This document shows positions 9,421 to 20,770 of a stretch of DNA of 64,000 bases, piece after piece. The DNA is taken from positions 75,106,501-75,170,500 of the forward strand of contig JASDFA010000007.1 in NCBI GenBank assembly GCA_035772735.1. Direction: 5' to 3'. The notes beneath the pieces are model-generated. The model was not told the DNA's origin. It did no database searches and saw only the letters and a program-made list of their open reading frames with translations. Every line of letters begins with the position of its first letter. Within the stretch, counting starts at the first letter, position 1. The translations under genes were made by a program, and so were the position numbers. The DNA comes from Datura wrightii (Eukaryota > Streptophyta > Magnoliopsida > Solanales > Solanaceae).

Positions 9421-9850
9421 CAGAGGGTACTGATGGGTTCGTGGTATATTGTGATTCTTCAAGGATCGGACGTGGGTGTGTGTTGATGCAGAATGAGAAA
9501 GTTATAGCATACGCCTCTAGACAGTTGAAAGTTCATGCGAAGAATTACCCGACCCATGACCTCAAATTGGCTGCGGTGGTATTCGCCTTGAAGATATGGC
9601 GACATTATTTGTACGGGGTCCACGTGGATGTATTTATGAACCATAAGAGCTTACAATACATGTTCACATAGAAAGATCTCAATCTTCAGCAAAGGAGGTG
9701 GTTGGAGATACTCAAGGACTATGATATGAGTGTCTTTTACCATTCGGGTAAGGCTAATGTGGTAGTGGAAGCACTTAGTAGACTCTCTATGGAGAGTGTG
9801 TACTTGGATGAAGGGAAGAAGGAGCTGGTGAAGGATGTGCATTGACTGGC
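9421..9850 (+). pseudogene. RNase H of element C
   Basis: VYCDSSRIGRGCVLMQ, IAYASRQLKVH, NYPTHDLKLAAVVFALKIWR and DVFMNHKSLQYMF identify the Ty3-type RNase H. Two likely catalytic positions are changed: the Glu of DLELAA is Lys, and the Asp of TDHKSL is Asn. A TAG at 9669-9671 replaces the CAG (Gln) of FTQKDLN seen in element H. Downstream, a remnant of VVADALSRLSMESV leads into integrase. Confidence 0.75.
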
Positions 9851-9899
9851 AAGGTTGGGAGTTAGGTTGGTCGACTCGACCGATGGCGGTGTTGTTGTA

Positions 9900-10995
9900 T
9901 AAAACGGATCAAAATCATCCTTGGTGACTAACGTAAAATCCAGATAGGATGAGGACCTGATTTCGGTAAAGTTGAAGGAAGCCTTTCAAAATGAGAAGGT
10001 AGAGGTCTTCTCCAAAGGGGTAGATGGTGTGCTTCAGTACTAGGGTTGCCTATGTGTTCCAAATGTCAATGATTTGAGGAGTCGGATATGGCACGAGGCT
10101 CATGGATCTAGGTATTCTATCCATCCGAGTGCAACCAAGATGAACGTTTAACTTACAGGTAATCTATTGGTGGAATGGTATGAAGAAGGAAATTGCAGAA
10201 TTCGTAGCCAAGTGTCCAAACTATCAGCAAGTAAAGGTTGAGCATCAGAGACCGGGAGGTGTACTTCAGGATATTAGCATTCCTATTTGGAAGTGGGAAG
10301 AAATAAATATGCATTTCATCACAGGTTTACCTCGTACTCGTCGACAATATGACTCCATTTGGGTTGTGGTAGACAAGTTGACCAAGGCTGCACATTTTCT
10401 ACCGGTAAAAACCACGGATTCGACAGAGGATTATGTCAAAGTATATATTCGGGAGCTAGTTCGATTGCATGGAGTGCCCTTATCCATCATTTTAGACAGA
10501 GGTACTCAATTTACCTCTCAGTTTTGAAGGTCATTTCAGAAAAGTCTTCATACTCGGGTTAAGCTCAACACAACATTTCACCCGCAAATGGATGGTCAAG
10601 AAGAGCGGACAATTCAGACCCTCAAGGACATGTTGAGGGAATGCGTGATTGACTTCAAAGGTGGTTGGGATGATCACTTTCCCCTGATTGAGTTTGCCTA
10701 CAATAATAGCTATCACTCCAGTATCCAGATGGCGTCGTTCGAGGCTCTCTATGGTCAGAGATGTAGATCACCCATCAGGTGGTTTGAGGTTGGTAAGGTG
10801 GTGATGGTAGGGCCTGATTCGATTCATGAGGCAATGGAAAAGGTTCCATTGATAAGAGACAGGTTGAAAACTGTTTAGAGTCGCAAAAAGTCCTACGCTG
10901 ATGTGAGGAGGAGAGAACTTGAGTTCAAGGTGGACGACTGTGTATTTTTGAAGGTATCTCCCATGAAGGGGGTGATGCAGTTTGGAAGAAAGGAA
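9900..10995 (+). pseudogene. Integrase core of element C
   Basis: The HHCC-like region (HEAHGSRYSIHPSATKM, then CPNYQQVKVEHQRPGG) is followed by the rve core. The best-preserved stretch (10180-10878) has a TGA at 10525-10527 where TGG (Trp) is expected. The core aspartate of MDFITGLP is His here (MHFITGLP). The second Asp (ILDRGTQF) and the Glu (QEERTIQTL) are present. IEFAYNNSYHSSIQM and FEALYGQRCRSPI are family blocks. Enzymatically dead from the D-to-H change and the stop. Confidence 0.8.
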
Positions 10996-11363
10996 AACTA
11001 GCCCTCGTTATGTTGGCACTTATCGCATTTTGAGAAGAGTTGACAAGGTAGCATATGAATTGGAGTTCCCCTCAGAGTTATCTTCCGTGCATCCTGTGTT
11101 TCATGTGTCTCTCTTGAAGAAGTGTTCAGGTGATCCAACTCTAGTTGTCCCGGTGGACAGTGTTGGTGTGAAAGATAGCCTTAGTTATGAAGATGTTCTA
11201 GTGGAAATACTGGATCGACAGGTTCGAAGACTAAGGAACAAGGAAGTTACTTCAGTTAAAGTGTTATGGAGGAATCAATAGGTTGAAGGAGCTACGTGGG
11301 AGGCCGAAGCATATATGATGCCTAGATACCCACATTTATTCTCTACTGGCTCAGTTTCAGCTT
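10982..11363 (+). pseudogene. Integrase C-terminus with chromodomain-like tail, element C
   Basis: After a frameshift near 10995: PRYVGTYRILRRVDKVAYEL, SVHPVFHVSLLKKC, then SYEDVLVEILDRQVRRLRNK and VKVLWRNQ-stop-VEGATWEAEAYM, ending RYPHLF. In Tekay elements this module steers integration to heterochromatin. The stop at 11279-11281 lies between the LWRNQ and VEGATWE strands. The same tail is intact in K (63415-63684). Confidence 0.75.
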
Positions 11364-11605
11364 GAGGTATCAGTTTTGCACTCAGACCCTATTTAGTTTT
11401 CATGTTCAGATCATGTGGCCAAGTTTCTTTTATGTATATGGATGTATGTATGATTTGTGAATTCAGTTCAGCTGTAGTTTGAATTGGAGGTAGTCATTCC
11501 ATCAGTTTCAGTTTAAATGATCAATATTTGAATACGATAATTGCATCTCTCTGCTTTTCTGTTTTTTCCAACATTCGAGGACGAATATTCCCAAGGGGGA
11601 GATAT
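11364..11605 (+). promoter_or_regulatory. 3' untranslated region, pre-PPT hairpin and polypurine tract of C
   Basis: Non-coding. At 11573-11586, ATTCG-AGGA-CGAAT forms a small hairpin. It is followed by the polypurine tract AAGGGGGAGATAT (about 11593-11605), which abuts the 3' LTR. The same arrangement occurs in D, K and, with other bases, B. Confidence 0.75.
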
Positions 11606-14011
11606 TTTTATACCCCTGAAGCCCATAGATCAGACCCGGTAGTTGAATCAAAGAAAAATTTAAAAATTGGCACCGGGCACAGAATGAGTTGTCAGATGAC
11701 CCATTGGTGCATCCCATGAGTCGTGATGTGACTCGTGGGGAGGCCAGGTGAGGAGTTTGGAATTTTGGAGAATTAGGATCCCACGGACATGACCATGACC
11801 TGTGGTCAGGCCCGATGACTCATTAGTTCAGTCGTGGAGTGAGTAAGGAAAGAAAAGAGAATTAGGGAGGCAGTATACTCTACCGGAGGACCCCACAAGT
11901 CATGGTCAGTCCTCATGATTCGTGGGTGAGTCATGGTCAAGCAAGGAATGTTTTTGTTAAAACTCAAGAAATACACTTCACGGATGGTGACCACGAATCG
12001 TGGTCACCAGGTTACGAGTTGTCATGTCTCCCGTTAAGAGCCTAGGAGACCTATTGAGCAGTGTACTTCATGGACGACTCCACGAGTTGTGGCCCAAGGT
12101 AACGAGTCGTTAGGTCCCTCATTGGGACCACCTGCCAGTTATTTTTTGCGAATTTAGCAAGAGGTTTTTCGTAATTCCTTAGCTCCTAAGGCCTAAACTA
12201 CGTCGTTTTATTTTATGAATAGTGACTTTTAAAGGGGTTAAGTTAATTTTAGGCCTCATTCATTAATGCATGGAAGGTAGAAGACTAGAGAGGGCGATCA
12301 AGCCTAGCATTCATCAATTTCCCTTCAATTTTCTATTGGGCATTTAAAGAAGTGTAAGAACTAGCTACGAATAGGTATGTAGGGTTATGAATGGGCGATT
12401 TCTTTCACACCCATGCCCAATCCCTCTCTAAATCATGAGAATTCTATGTCTAATCTATGGGGTTTTAACCCAACAACATAAATGTCCTATTTCTATACAT
12501 GGGTATGATTTAGTTATGTTACTACTATTGAATTATGAAGCATGGGAGATTTTTATAATATTTTCTATTTGAAATCATGTTTCTAGTTTTATGAATTAAA
12601 AGCCCATTGATGAGATGTACATTAAAGATGAGATTTGTGATGAATATATGATTATGCTAAGATATTATGATGAAAAGCATGTTTGAAGCTAACCATGTTT
12701 ATAATGATTTTTTCGATGTGAATTGAGTATTATCAAGCATGTTAAAGCTTTGGGCAATACCCACATGTTCAAAGTATGATTTACGATTCTTGAATTAAGC
12801 TTACCACGTGGTTTTTGAGTGAAGAATCCCAATTACATTTTCATCTTGTGGTATATTTTGAGCTAAAGCTTCTCAAATGCATGATTTCATACTAGACGAT
12901 TTTGAGCTTCATTATAAAACAAGGTAGAGCATATGCATGTTTTTAGGAGTAGTGTCTAGCACCGAGTAGGCTAAGGGTTGATTACCCTATGCCTTAGAAC
13001 TATACGCCAACGTAGGATGATACTATTATGTATATTATTTTAGGACCTTCCTTATGAGCTATCCCCACCCCTAACGACCCATGATCTTGTTATCAATATC
13101 ATGGTATCCTCCCTAGCCCTGGCAAAGCTTTGGACGGCTCTACCCACTTGAGTATGATAGTTGGGACCACGTAAGCTCTATCGTTGTATGTCGGTTAAAT
13201 GACGAGTCTCCCATTGTTCCTCATGATTTCAGATATGCATATTCATCACTCATGAGATTTACAAATATATATATGCATGTTCTAAAGAAGGTTTGACTCA
13301 ATGTTCAGCTCAGAATTTAGCATTGAGTCAATCGTTTTAGTTATGATGTTATTATGTTATGTTATATCATGAAGAGATCATGATTTCAGAAAGAATGAAT
13401 GCAAGCCCTACTCTCAAATTCTTAAGGTTTATGTTTTACTTAATGCATTGTCTTCATATGATTTTACTTACTTTAGCGGTTTTACTTACCCTACATACTC
13501 GGTACATTCCACGTACTAACCGCATACTCTATGTTGTATCATTTTATGATGCAGGACCTAGCTCTTAGGTTCAGCTCCGCTCGTAGTTAGCTTATCATAG
13601 TTAGAATTCGTACTGTGGGTGAGTCCTCATCTTCCGAGGACTATACTATTAAGATTTCTTATATGTTTTTCAGTTTTTGCTTTGTTGAGTTAGTTGGGGT
13701 CTTGTCCCATCAACTCGTCACGTGTAGAGGCTTTTCAGACATATGTCTGTACTCAGATTCAGATTTCATATTCTAATGTTACAGTTAATTTAGAGTTCCG
13801 CTATGATTATATTGTTGATTATTCAATTTCCTTGATTGAGTTAGATGTATGCTTATTCCATGGGTCGACTTGGGGTCACTCGGGGCTCCTTGTCCCGTGT
13901 TGCGATCTGAAACTTCATTTGGGTCATGATAGATCTGAACTTAACATAACATAACATCATAATTGAATCTTGTCCCGTGTTGCGATCTGGAACTTTATTT
14001 GGGTCATGACA
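11606..14011 (+). repeat. 3' LTR of element C
   Basis: Begins TTTTATACCCC (TGTTATACC expected from D) and ends GGGTCATGACA. It aligns with the LTRs of D, G and H by landmark blocks: the multi-Asp-like GACCACG/CACGAGTCGTGG repeats near 11700-12120, GGTATGTAGGGTTATGA, TGGGACCACGTAAGCTCTATC near 13160, the hairpin GTATCATTTTATGATGC (13536-13552) and CTTGTCCCGTGTTGCGATC near the end. Its last part is duplicated (13889-14048). No protein gene is seen. Confidence 0.8.
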
Positions 14012-14048
14012 GATCTGAACTTAACATAACATAACATCATAATTGAAT
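13889..14048 (+). repeat. 80-bp tandem duplication across the C/D junction
   Basis: Two adjacent 80-bp units (13889-13968 and 13969-14048) differ at only a few bases. Each unit contains the end of the C LTR (GGGTCATGAYA) and the beginning of the truncated, inverted D LTR (GATCTGAACTTAACATAAC). Because each copy includes the junction, the C/D fusion came first and the duplication later. Confidence 0.85.
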
Positions 14049-14356
14049 CGATTGACTCAAAGCTGAAATCTAATAGTCATGAGTAAAACTGAACATTGAG
14101 TCAAACCTAGTTTAGAACACATATAGATACATAAATCTCATGAATGATGAACATTCATAAATGAAATGATGAGGAACAATGAGAGATTCGTCTTTTAACC
14201 GACATACCACGATAGAGCTTACGTGGTCCCAACTATCACACGCAAGTGGGTACAACCGTCCAAAGCCTTTCCAGGGATAAGGATGATACCATGATATCGA
14301 TATCAAGCTCGGGGCCTAATCGGGATAGGGGATAGCTCACAAGGGAGGTCCCAAAG

Positions 14357-14433
<77 letters not shown>

Positions 14434-15885
14434 CATACATATGTATAAACCTACGTTGGCGCATAGTTCTGAGGAATAGGGTGATCGACCTTGAGCCTAC
14501 TCGGTGCTAGACTCTACTCCCAGAAACATGCATATGCTCTCCATAGTTTCTCAATGAAGCTCAACAACGTCTATTGACGAAGCTCAATAATAAAATGCAT
14601 CTCAAATATGAAAATATCTAGATGAGAAGCTTTAGCTCAAACCATGCCACAAGCTGAAAAATAATTAAGAGTCTTTGCTCCAAAGCCATGTGGTAAGCTT
14701 AATTCGGAAAACCATAAATCATACTTGAACATGTGTGCATTGACCAATACTTTACATGCTTGAAAATACTCAGTTCACTTGAAAACATAATTATAAACAT
14801 GGGTAACTTAATAATATGCTTTTCATCAATAATTTCTCATCATAATTGAACATTCATCATAAATCTCAACTATCATATTTCTCATTAATAGGCATTTTAA
14901 TTTATAAAACTAGAAACATGAATTTAATTGAAAACAATGTAAAACTTTCCCATGAATCATAATCACATAGTAGAAACATATTTAAATCATACCCATGTAG
15001 AGAATCAGGAATTTTATGCATTGGGTTAGAACCCCATAGAATTTGACATAGAAAATTCATGATTTAGAGAGGGATTGGGCATGGGTGTGAAAGGACTCAC
15101 TCACTCATAACCCTACATACCAGATTATAGCTAATTCTTACACTTCTTTGGTTGCCTAAGAGGAATTGAAGAGAACTTGAAGAAGAACAAGCTTGATCAC
15201 CTCTCTAATTCTCTATCTTTGCATGCATGAATTAGAATGGCCTAAAATGAACTTAACCCCTTAAAACTCATCATTCATAACTTAAAAATACATAGGTTAT
15301 GCCTTAGGATCATAGGAATTATAAAAAAGCCCTTACTTAATTCGCGGAAAATAACTACCTGCTTGTCCCCACAAGGGACATAATGATTCATCACTTCAGG
15401 CCATGACTCATGGCATCGTCCGTCAAGTACACCGCCTTACAAATCATTTGGGGCTCATCACGAGAGACATCATGAATCGTTACGAGTGACCACGACTTGT
15501 GGTCACCACTCATTACATACACTGCCTGGGATTTCAAATAATTTCCATCTACTGACCACGACTCATCCCACGAATCGTGGTGATTGACCACGACTTGTGG
15601 GATCCATCTGTGAAGTACACTGCCTTATTTCTTATCCTTCTTAGCCATCACCTCCCACGACTGACTCAACGAGTCATGGGGTCTAACGCGACTCGTAGTC
15701 ATGTCCCTGGGGAACTTAAATCCCAAATTTCAAACTCACCTCCTGAGCCTCACTACGAGTCACCTCATGACTCGTGGTCAGCTCCCACGGGTCAGATCAC
15801 GTCCAGTTTTGAGACCTGATGGCAGATTTTAATTTGTCTCCATTTCAACTCTTGGGTCTGATTTTCGGGCTTCTGAGGTATAACA
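14012..15885 (-). repeat. 3' LTR of element D, outer end deleted
   Basis: Plus-strand sequence joins in at the D-LTR block ATTGAATCGATTGACTC (compare 21559) and ends at GGTATAACA. The first roughly 540 bp of the LTR (TGTCATGACC onward, compare 20980-21535) are absent, so the outer end and target duplication are lost. Contains an (AT)n tract and repeated CACGA(C/G)TCGTGG-type palindromic words at about 15400-15800, as in the other LTRs. No gene. Confidence 0.8.
14359..14427. repeat. (AT)n microsatellite
   Basis: About 34 AT units in the D 3' LTR. The homologous place in the D 5' LTR (near 21897) has only a few units, so the expansion happened after insertion. The ORF reading YIYIYI through it is an artefact. 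Confidence 0.95.
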
Positions 15886-15920
15886 ATATATCCCCCTTAG
15901 AAACATTCATCCTCGAATGT
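15886..15920 (-). promoter_or_regulatory. Polypurine tract and pre-PPT hairpin of element D
   Basis: On the minus strand CTAAGGGGGATATAT abuts the 3' LTR. Just upstream, ACATTCG-AGGA-TGAATGT (15903-15920) is a 7-bp stem with one G-T pair and an AGGA loop. 15921-16160 is non-coding 3' leader. Confidence 0.75.
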
Positions 15921-16167
15921 TAGAAAACGCACAGAAAAGCAGAGAAATGCAATCATCTTATTCAAATACCGATCATTAAAACTGGAAACTGACGAAATGA
16001 CTATCTCCGATTCACACTTTATAGTTGAACTGAATTCACGAATCATACATACATCCATATACATATATGAAACTTGAGCACATGAACTGAACTTGAAAAC
16101 TAAATAGAGTTTTAGAGTAAAAACTGATACCTCAAGCTTGAATTGAGTTGGTAGAGAATAAATGTGG

Positions 16168-16645
16168 CTATCTAGCCATCATATCTACTTTAGCTTCCCA
16201 CGTAGCTCCCTCAACATGCTGATTCCTCCATAAAGCTTTCACTAAAGCTACTTCCTTGTTACTTAGCCTTCGAACCTGACGATCCAGTATTTCCACCGGA
16301 ACCTCCTCATAACTAAGGTTGTCTTTCACACTGACACTGTCCACCGACAACTAGAGCTGGATCACCCAAACACTTCTTTAAGAGCGATACATGGAATACA
16401 GGATGCACGGAAGTTAATTCTGAGGGAAACTCCAATTCATATGCCACCTTGCCAACTCGTTTCACAATTCTGTATGGGCCAACATAACGACGGTTGAGTT
16501 TTCCTTTCTTTCCAAACCACATCACCCCCTTCATGTGAGACACCTTCAAAAACACCCAATCATCCACTTCGAACTCGAGTTCTCTCGTCCTCACATTGGC
16601 ATAGGACTTTTGGCGACTTTGAGCTATTTTCAACCTATCCCACAT
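16168..16645 (-). pseudogene. Integrase C-terminus and chromodomain tail of D
   Basis: Minus strand: RTRELEFEVDDWVFLKVSHM, GKLNRRYVGPYRIVKRVGK, TSVHPVFHVSLLKKC, then after a frameshift near 16330 SYEEVPVEILDRQVRRLSNK, ALVKALWRNQHVEGATWEAK and DMMAR. These are the GPY/F-like and chromodomain-like modules of Tekay integrases. It ends just before the 3' leader. Confidence 0.8.
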
Positions 16646-16649
16646 ACGC

Positions 16650-17330
16650 TAAACCTTCTCCATAGCCTCATGGACTGAATCTAGTCCTATCAACACTGCT
16701 TCACCAACTTCGAACTAACCAATAGGCGATCTACATCTCCACCCATAGAGAGCTTTAAACGGGGCCATCTGAATACTAGACTGGTAGCTGTTTGTATGCA
16801 AACTCCATAAGAGGAAAATGATCATCCCAACTACCTTTGAATTCAATCATGTATGCTCCCAACATGTCCTCGAGAGTCTGAATTGCCCGCTCTGCTTGAC
16901 CATCCATTTGCGGGTGAAATGTTGTGTCAAGTTTAACCTGAGTACCTAGTCCTTTCTTAAATGATCTCCAAAACTGAGAGGTAAATTGAGTACCTCTGTC
17001 TGATATGATGTAAGGGTAGTCCATGCAATCGAACTAGCTCCCGTATATATAATTTGGCATAATCCTCCACCGAATCCGTGTTTTTGACTGGTAGAAAGTA
17101 AGGGGCCTTGGTCAACCTATCTACCACAACCCAAATGGAGTCATATTTCCGGTGAGTACGAGGAAACCCTGTGATGAAGTCCATGTTGATTTCCTCCCAT
17201 TACAAAGTAGGAATAATGATATCCTAAAGCACACCTCCCAATCTCTAGTGCTCGACCTTCACTTGCTGATAGTTTAGACACTAGGCTACAAACTCCACGA
17301 TGTCCTTCCTCATACCATTCCACCAGTAGA
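16650..17330 (-). pseudogene. Integrase core of element D
   Basis: The HHCC end (SYSIHPYATKMYYDLREVYW, NGMRKDIVEFVA-stop) overlaps the preceding frame. The core shows MDFITGFPRTHRKYDSIWVV, KLYIRELVRLHG, then after a frameshift near 17020 SDRGTQFTSQFWRSF, HPQMDGQAERAIQTLEDM and FKGSWDDHFPLMEFAY. The D, D and E catalytic residues all remain. One frameshift and stops at former Gln/Trp codons disable it. Confidence 0.8.
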
Positions 17331-18270
17331 CTTCCCGTAAGTCATAATACATCTTGGTGGCATATGGATGGATAGAATAACTAGATCCATGATCCTTGTA
17401 CAACATCTGGCTACTCAAATCATCAGCATCCAAAACACATAAGCGACCCTGGTACCGAAGTACACCATCTCCCCCTTTGGAGAAGACCTCCATCCTCTGA
17501 TTCTGAACGACATCCTTTAACTTCATCAAAATCGGGTCCTCATCTTGTCTAGCTTTTACATCAATCACAAAGGATGATTTTGATCCATTCTGAACAATAA
17601 CACCGCCATCGGTCAAGTCAACGAACCAAACTCCCAATCTTGCGAGTCGATGCACATCCTTTACCAGCTCCTTCTTCCCCTCGTCCACATGAGACACACT
17701 CTCCACAAAGAGTCTACTAAGTATGTATGCTACTACATTGCCCTTACCTGGATGGTAAAGGACACTCATATCATAGTCCTTGAGTAGCTACAACCACCTC
17801 CTTTGCCGAAGAATGAGATCCTTCTCGATAAACACATATTGTAAACTCTTATGGTCCGTAAACACATCCACGTGGACCCCATACAAATAATGTCGCCATA
17901 TCTTCAAGGAGAATACCACCATGGCAAATTCAAGATCATGGGTCGAGTAGTTCTTCTCATGAACTTTTAGCTGTCTTGAGGCATATGCTATAACTCTTTC
18001 GTGTTGCATCAACACACACCCAAGTCCAATCCTTGAAGCATCACAATACACTATGAACCCATCGGTACCCTCGGGTAGGGTCAACACTGATGCTGAGGTA
18101 AGTCGAGTCTTCAACTGTTGAAAGCTCCTCTCACAACGTTGCGACCATAGGAATTTCACCTTCTTTTGGGTCAATTTGGTCAAGGGTGTAGCAATAGATG
18201 AGAAACCTTCAATAAATCTTCGGTAATAGCCGACTAAACCTAAAAAGCTCAGAATATCTGAAGTATTCAC
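17281..18270 (-). pseudogene. RT connection, RNase H and linker of element D
   Basis: Minus strand: FLGLVGYYRRFIEGFSSIA, KLTQKKVKFLWSQRCERSFQ, VYCDASRIGLGCVLMQHE, NYSTHDLEFAMVVFSLKIWR, DVFTDHKSLQYVFIEKDL, then VLYHPGKGNVVAYILSRL. The RNase H acidic residues (YCDAS, DLEF, TDHKS) are present. A stop at the E of WLELLKDY and a D-to-Y change in VVADALSRL are visible. It is in the same frame as RT (18579-18280). Confidence 0.85.
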
Positions 18271-18279
18271 CGGTCTAGG

Positions 18280-18920
18280 CTAATTCTTCACCGCTTCGAT
18301 CTTCTGAGAGTCCACCTTTATACCCTCACTTGATACCACATGGCCCAAAAATGCCACGGAGTTCAAACAAAACATGCACTTGTCGAATTTGGCATATAAT
18401 TGCCGATCCTTGAGAGTTTGTAGCACCACTCTCAAATGAACAAAATGCTCCTCCTCGCTTCGAGAGTATATCAGGGTGTCATCAATAAAGACAATCACGA
18501 ACATATCAAGGTATGGCTTGAAAACCCTGTTCATCAAGTCCATAGAAGCTGCAGGAGCATTCGTTAGTCCAAAAGACATAACTACAACTCATAATGACCA
18601 TACTACGTCTTGAATGTTGTCTTCGGGATGTCACTCTCTCGAACTCTAAGCTGATGGTACCTGGATCTGAGATCAATCTTCGAAAAACACTTGGCACCCT
18701 GAGGCTGGTCAAATAAGTCATTGATCCTGGGTATAGGATACCTATTATTGATGGTGACTTTGTTCAATTGACGATAATTAATGCACATACGAAGGGAACC
18801 ATCTTTCTTTCGAACAAAGAGAATTGGTTCACCCCACGGGGACTTGCTCGGTCTAATGAAACCCTTATCTATAAGGTCCTTCAATTTCTCCTTCAACTCA
18901 TTCAGCTCCGCTGGAGCCAT
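18280..18920 (-). pseudogene. Reverse transcriptase of element D
   Basis: Minus strand: MAPAELNELKEKLKDLIDKG, FIRPSKSPWGEPILFVRKKD, CINYRQLNKVTINNRYPIPR, FSKIDLRSRYHQLRVRESDI. After a frameshift near 18595: MSFGLTNAPAASMDLMNRVF, VIVFIDDTLIYSRSEEEH and FDKCMFCLNSVAFLGHVVSS. FIDD is intact. The TAG ending this stretch replaces TGG of KNWPRP. It shares overall sequence with C, G and H. Confidence 0.85.
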
Positions 18921-18923
18921 TCT

Positions 18924-19541
18924 TTAGAGAGGAATAGATATAGGCTGCGTGTTGGGAAGAAGGTCAATACCAAAATCAATCTCCCGCTCGGGAGTGATTC
19001 CCAGTAGATCATCAGAAAAGACATTTGGAAACTCACATACTATTGGGACTGACTGGATAGTCAGGGTATCGAACTCAACATCCTTAACCCTAACCAGATG
19101 GTCCATACAACCTTTAGAGATTATCTTTCTGTCCTTAACGTAGGAAAAGAAATGAACTACAGGTACAACTGAACTACCCTTCCATTTTAAGACTGGCTCA
19201 CCCAGAAATTAGAACTATACTACTCGGGTTCTACAATTAACTGAGGCATAACATAAAAATAGCCAATCCATGTCGAGGATAACATCAAAATCGGTCATGG
19301 ATAATTCTACAAGATCTGTTGAGGTGACTTTCAGAAGGGCTGAGACCGGGCAACCTCTATACACCCGTCTAGCTACAACTGAATCACCTATTGGAGTAGA
19401 GACTGAGAAGGGTTCTGACAAGACCTCAGGTCTGAATTTGAAGCTACTAGCCACATAAGGTGTCACAAAAGACAAGGTAGCCCCCGAATCTAACAAAGCA
19501 TAAACATCAAGATGGAAAACTCGTAACATACCAGTGAACAC
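18924..19541 (-). pseudogene. Protease of element D
   Basis: Minus strand: MLRVFHLDVYALLDSGATLS with catalytic D-S-G intact, SVSTPIGDSVVARRVYRGCP, MTDFDVILDMDWLFLCYASV. After stops near 19210 come GEPVLKWKGSS and HLVRVKDVEFDTLTIQ, then FSDDLLGITPEREIDFGIDL, the linker to RT. An RVP_2-type fold by motif order. The only D-S-G active site among the Tekay copies in this window. Confidence 0.8.
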
Positions 19542-19599
19542 ATCCAGGAGACCTCCTACTCCTGGTTGGATGTTAAGGCATAGAATTTATTTTAGCGCT

Positions 19600-20770
19600 G
19601 ACCACCACCTGTGTTAGTAGATGCCCCCTATTGTTCTGAGTGTGGGCGTGGGGCTACTAAACTGGAAGTTGGGCCTTGGCCCCCATCATGGCCCTGTCTC
19701 ACTGTTGGGTGATCTCTGAGTATGTGTTCGGGCTGTCCACATCCTAAGATAGCTCCTGTACCTTCTAAGCACTAGCTCGTGTGCCCCTGACCACATCTGC
19801 GGCAAGCTGGGATACTAGAATTTGCGGGTCTGCTGCTCTGACCCCTAGAGCCTGATGCTCGCCCCCTCTGATCGTGCCTAGGCCTAGATGGCGCACTCAA
19901 TGCTGAAGATGCTGGGGCTGAAGATCTCTGGTGGGTTTGATATCGGTGCCCACCACCTAACCTCGGCTGAAAGAATCCATGACTATCAGTCCTGGACCTC
20001 TTGGACTCTCTCTCCCTCATATGCGCTGCCTCCATTTTATGGGCGTACAAGACTATCCGAGGGAAATCCATATCCTAGTGGAGCATATCGATCCTGCAAT
20101 CCTTGTCAAAATAGCCCGCCACACCATGAACAAACCTGCTATCCTACGCCCTCTGATCAGCCACTAACTCTGGGGAGTACTTCGATAGGCGAGTGAACTC
20201 AAGAGCATACTCCTACACCATCATTCTTCCTTACTTAAGATTCATGAACTCAGCTACCTTCAACTCCCTCATCTCACGAGTGAAGAACTGATCTAAGAAA
20301 GCAACATGGAACTCCTCCCAAGTGACAGGGCTCACTTCGGCGGCCTACTCTCTTTCCATTGACGAAACCAAATGTATGTGACCCCTTCAACTATTTGAGG
20401 ATAACTCCGCACCCTCAACTCTATTCACCCCCATGACTTGGGTGATCTTCACAATCTCATTAAAGAAATCACGCAGGTCCTCATCTACTGTTGACCCGAG
20501 GAACTCTAGCAGGTTCATTCTCAAGAAATCCCTAACTCGAGCCGCCATTGCATTGCCATTTTGCGGGATGTGCGCAACTGCCTGTTGATTGACCTGAGCA
20601 GTTGAGGCTTGCGTGAGCATTTGAATAGCTGCCCAGAATTCAACATGGGCAATCGGCTCCGGTGCATGGTGCTCCTGGACTAGTAGGGCCTGTTGGTTCC
20701 CGTTTCTGTTGCCATTCTCGTGGCCATCTCCATTCCCATTCCTCCTACCATTTACTCTGTAGGGAGCCAT
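19600..20770 (-). pseudogene. Gag of element D
   Basis: Starts ATG at 20770-20768 (MAPYRVNGRRNGNGDGHENG). Capsid-like blocks: EFWAAIQMLTQASTAQVNQQ, RVRDFLRMNLLEFLGSTVDE, KITQVMGVNRVEGAEL, then after a frameshift and stops SPVTWEEFHVAFLDQFF and EYALEFTRLSKYSPELVADQ. C-terminal knuckles survive partly: CRRCGQGHTS near 19790 and a second one with Cys lost (LGCGQPEHILRDH). The Gly/Asn-rich start is typical of this family. Confidence 0.8.

Larger units (their letters stand above)
7404..14011 (+). mobile_element. Tekay/Del-like chromovirus C, 5'-truncated
   Basis: Plus-strand Ty3/Gypsy element lacking its 5' LTR, primer site and most of gag. Order: gag end (7404-7960), protease (7964-8450), RT (8560-9405), RNase H (9421-9850), integrase (9900-10995), chromodomain-type C-terminus (10982-11363), pre-PPT hairpin, polypurine tract and 3' LTR (11606-14011). 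The order gag-pro-RT-RH-INT and the INT tail VEGATWEAE...MPRYPHLF place it with Tekay/Del chromoviruses. It is the same family as D, G, H, I and J and is heavily mutated. Confidence 0.85.

Noticed and set aside
14236..14436. Minus-strand ORF with repeated Tyr-Ile
   Set aside because: It is only translation of an (AT)n microsatellite plus LTR sequence.
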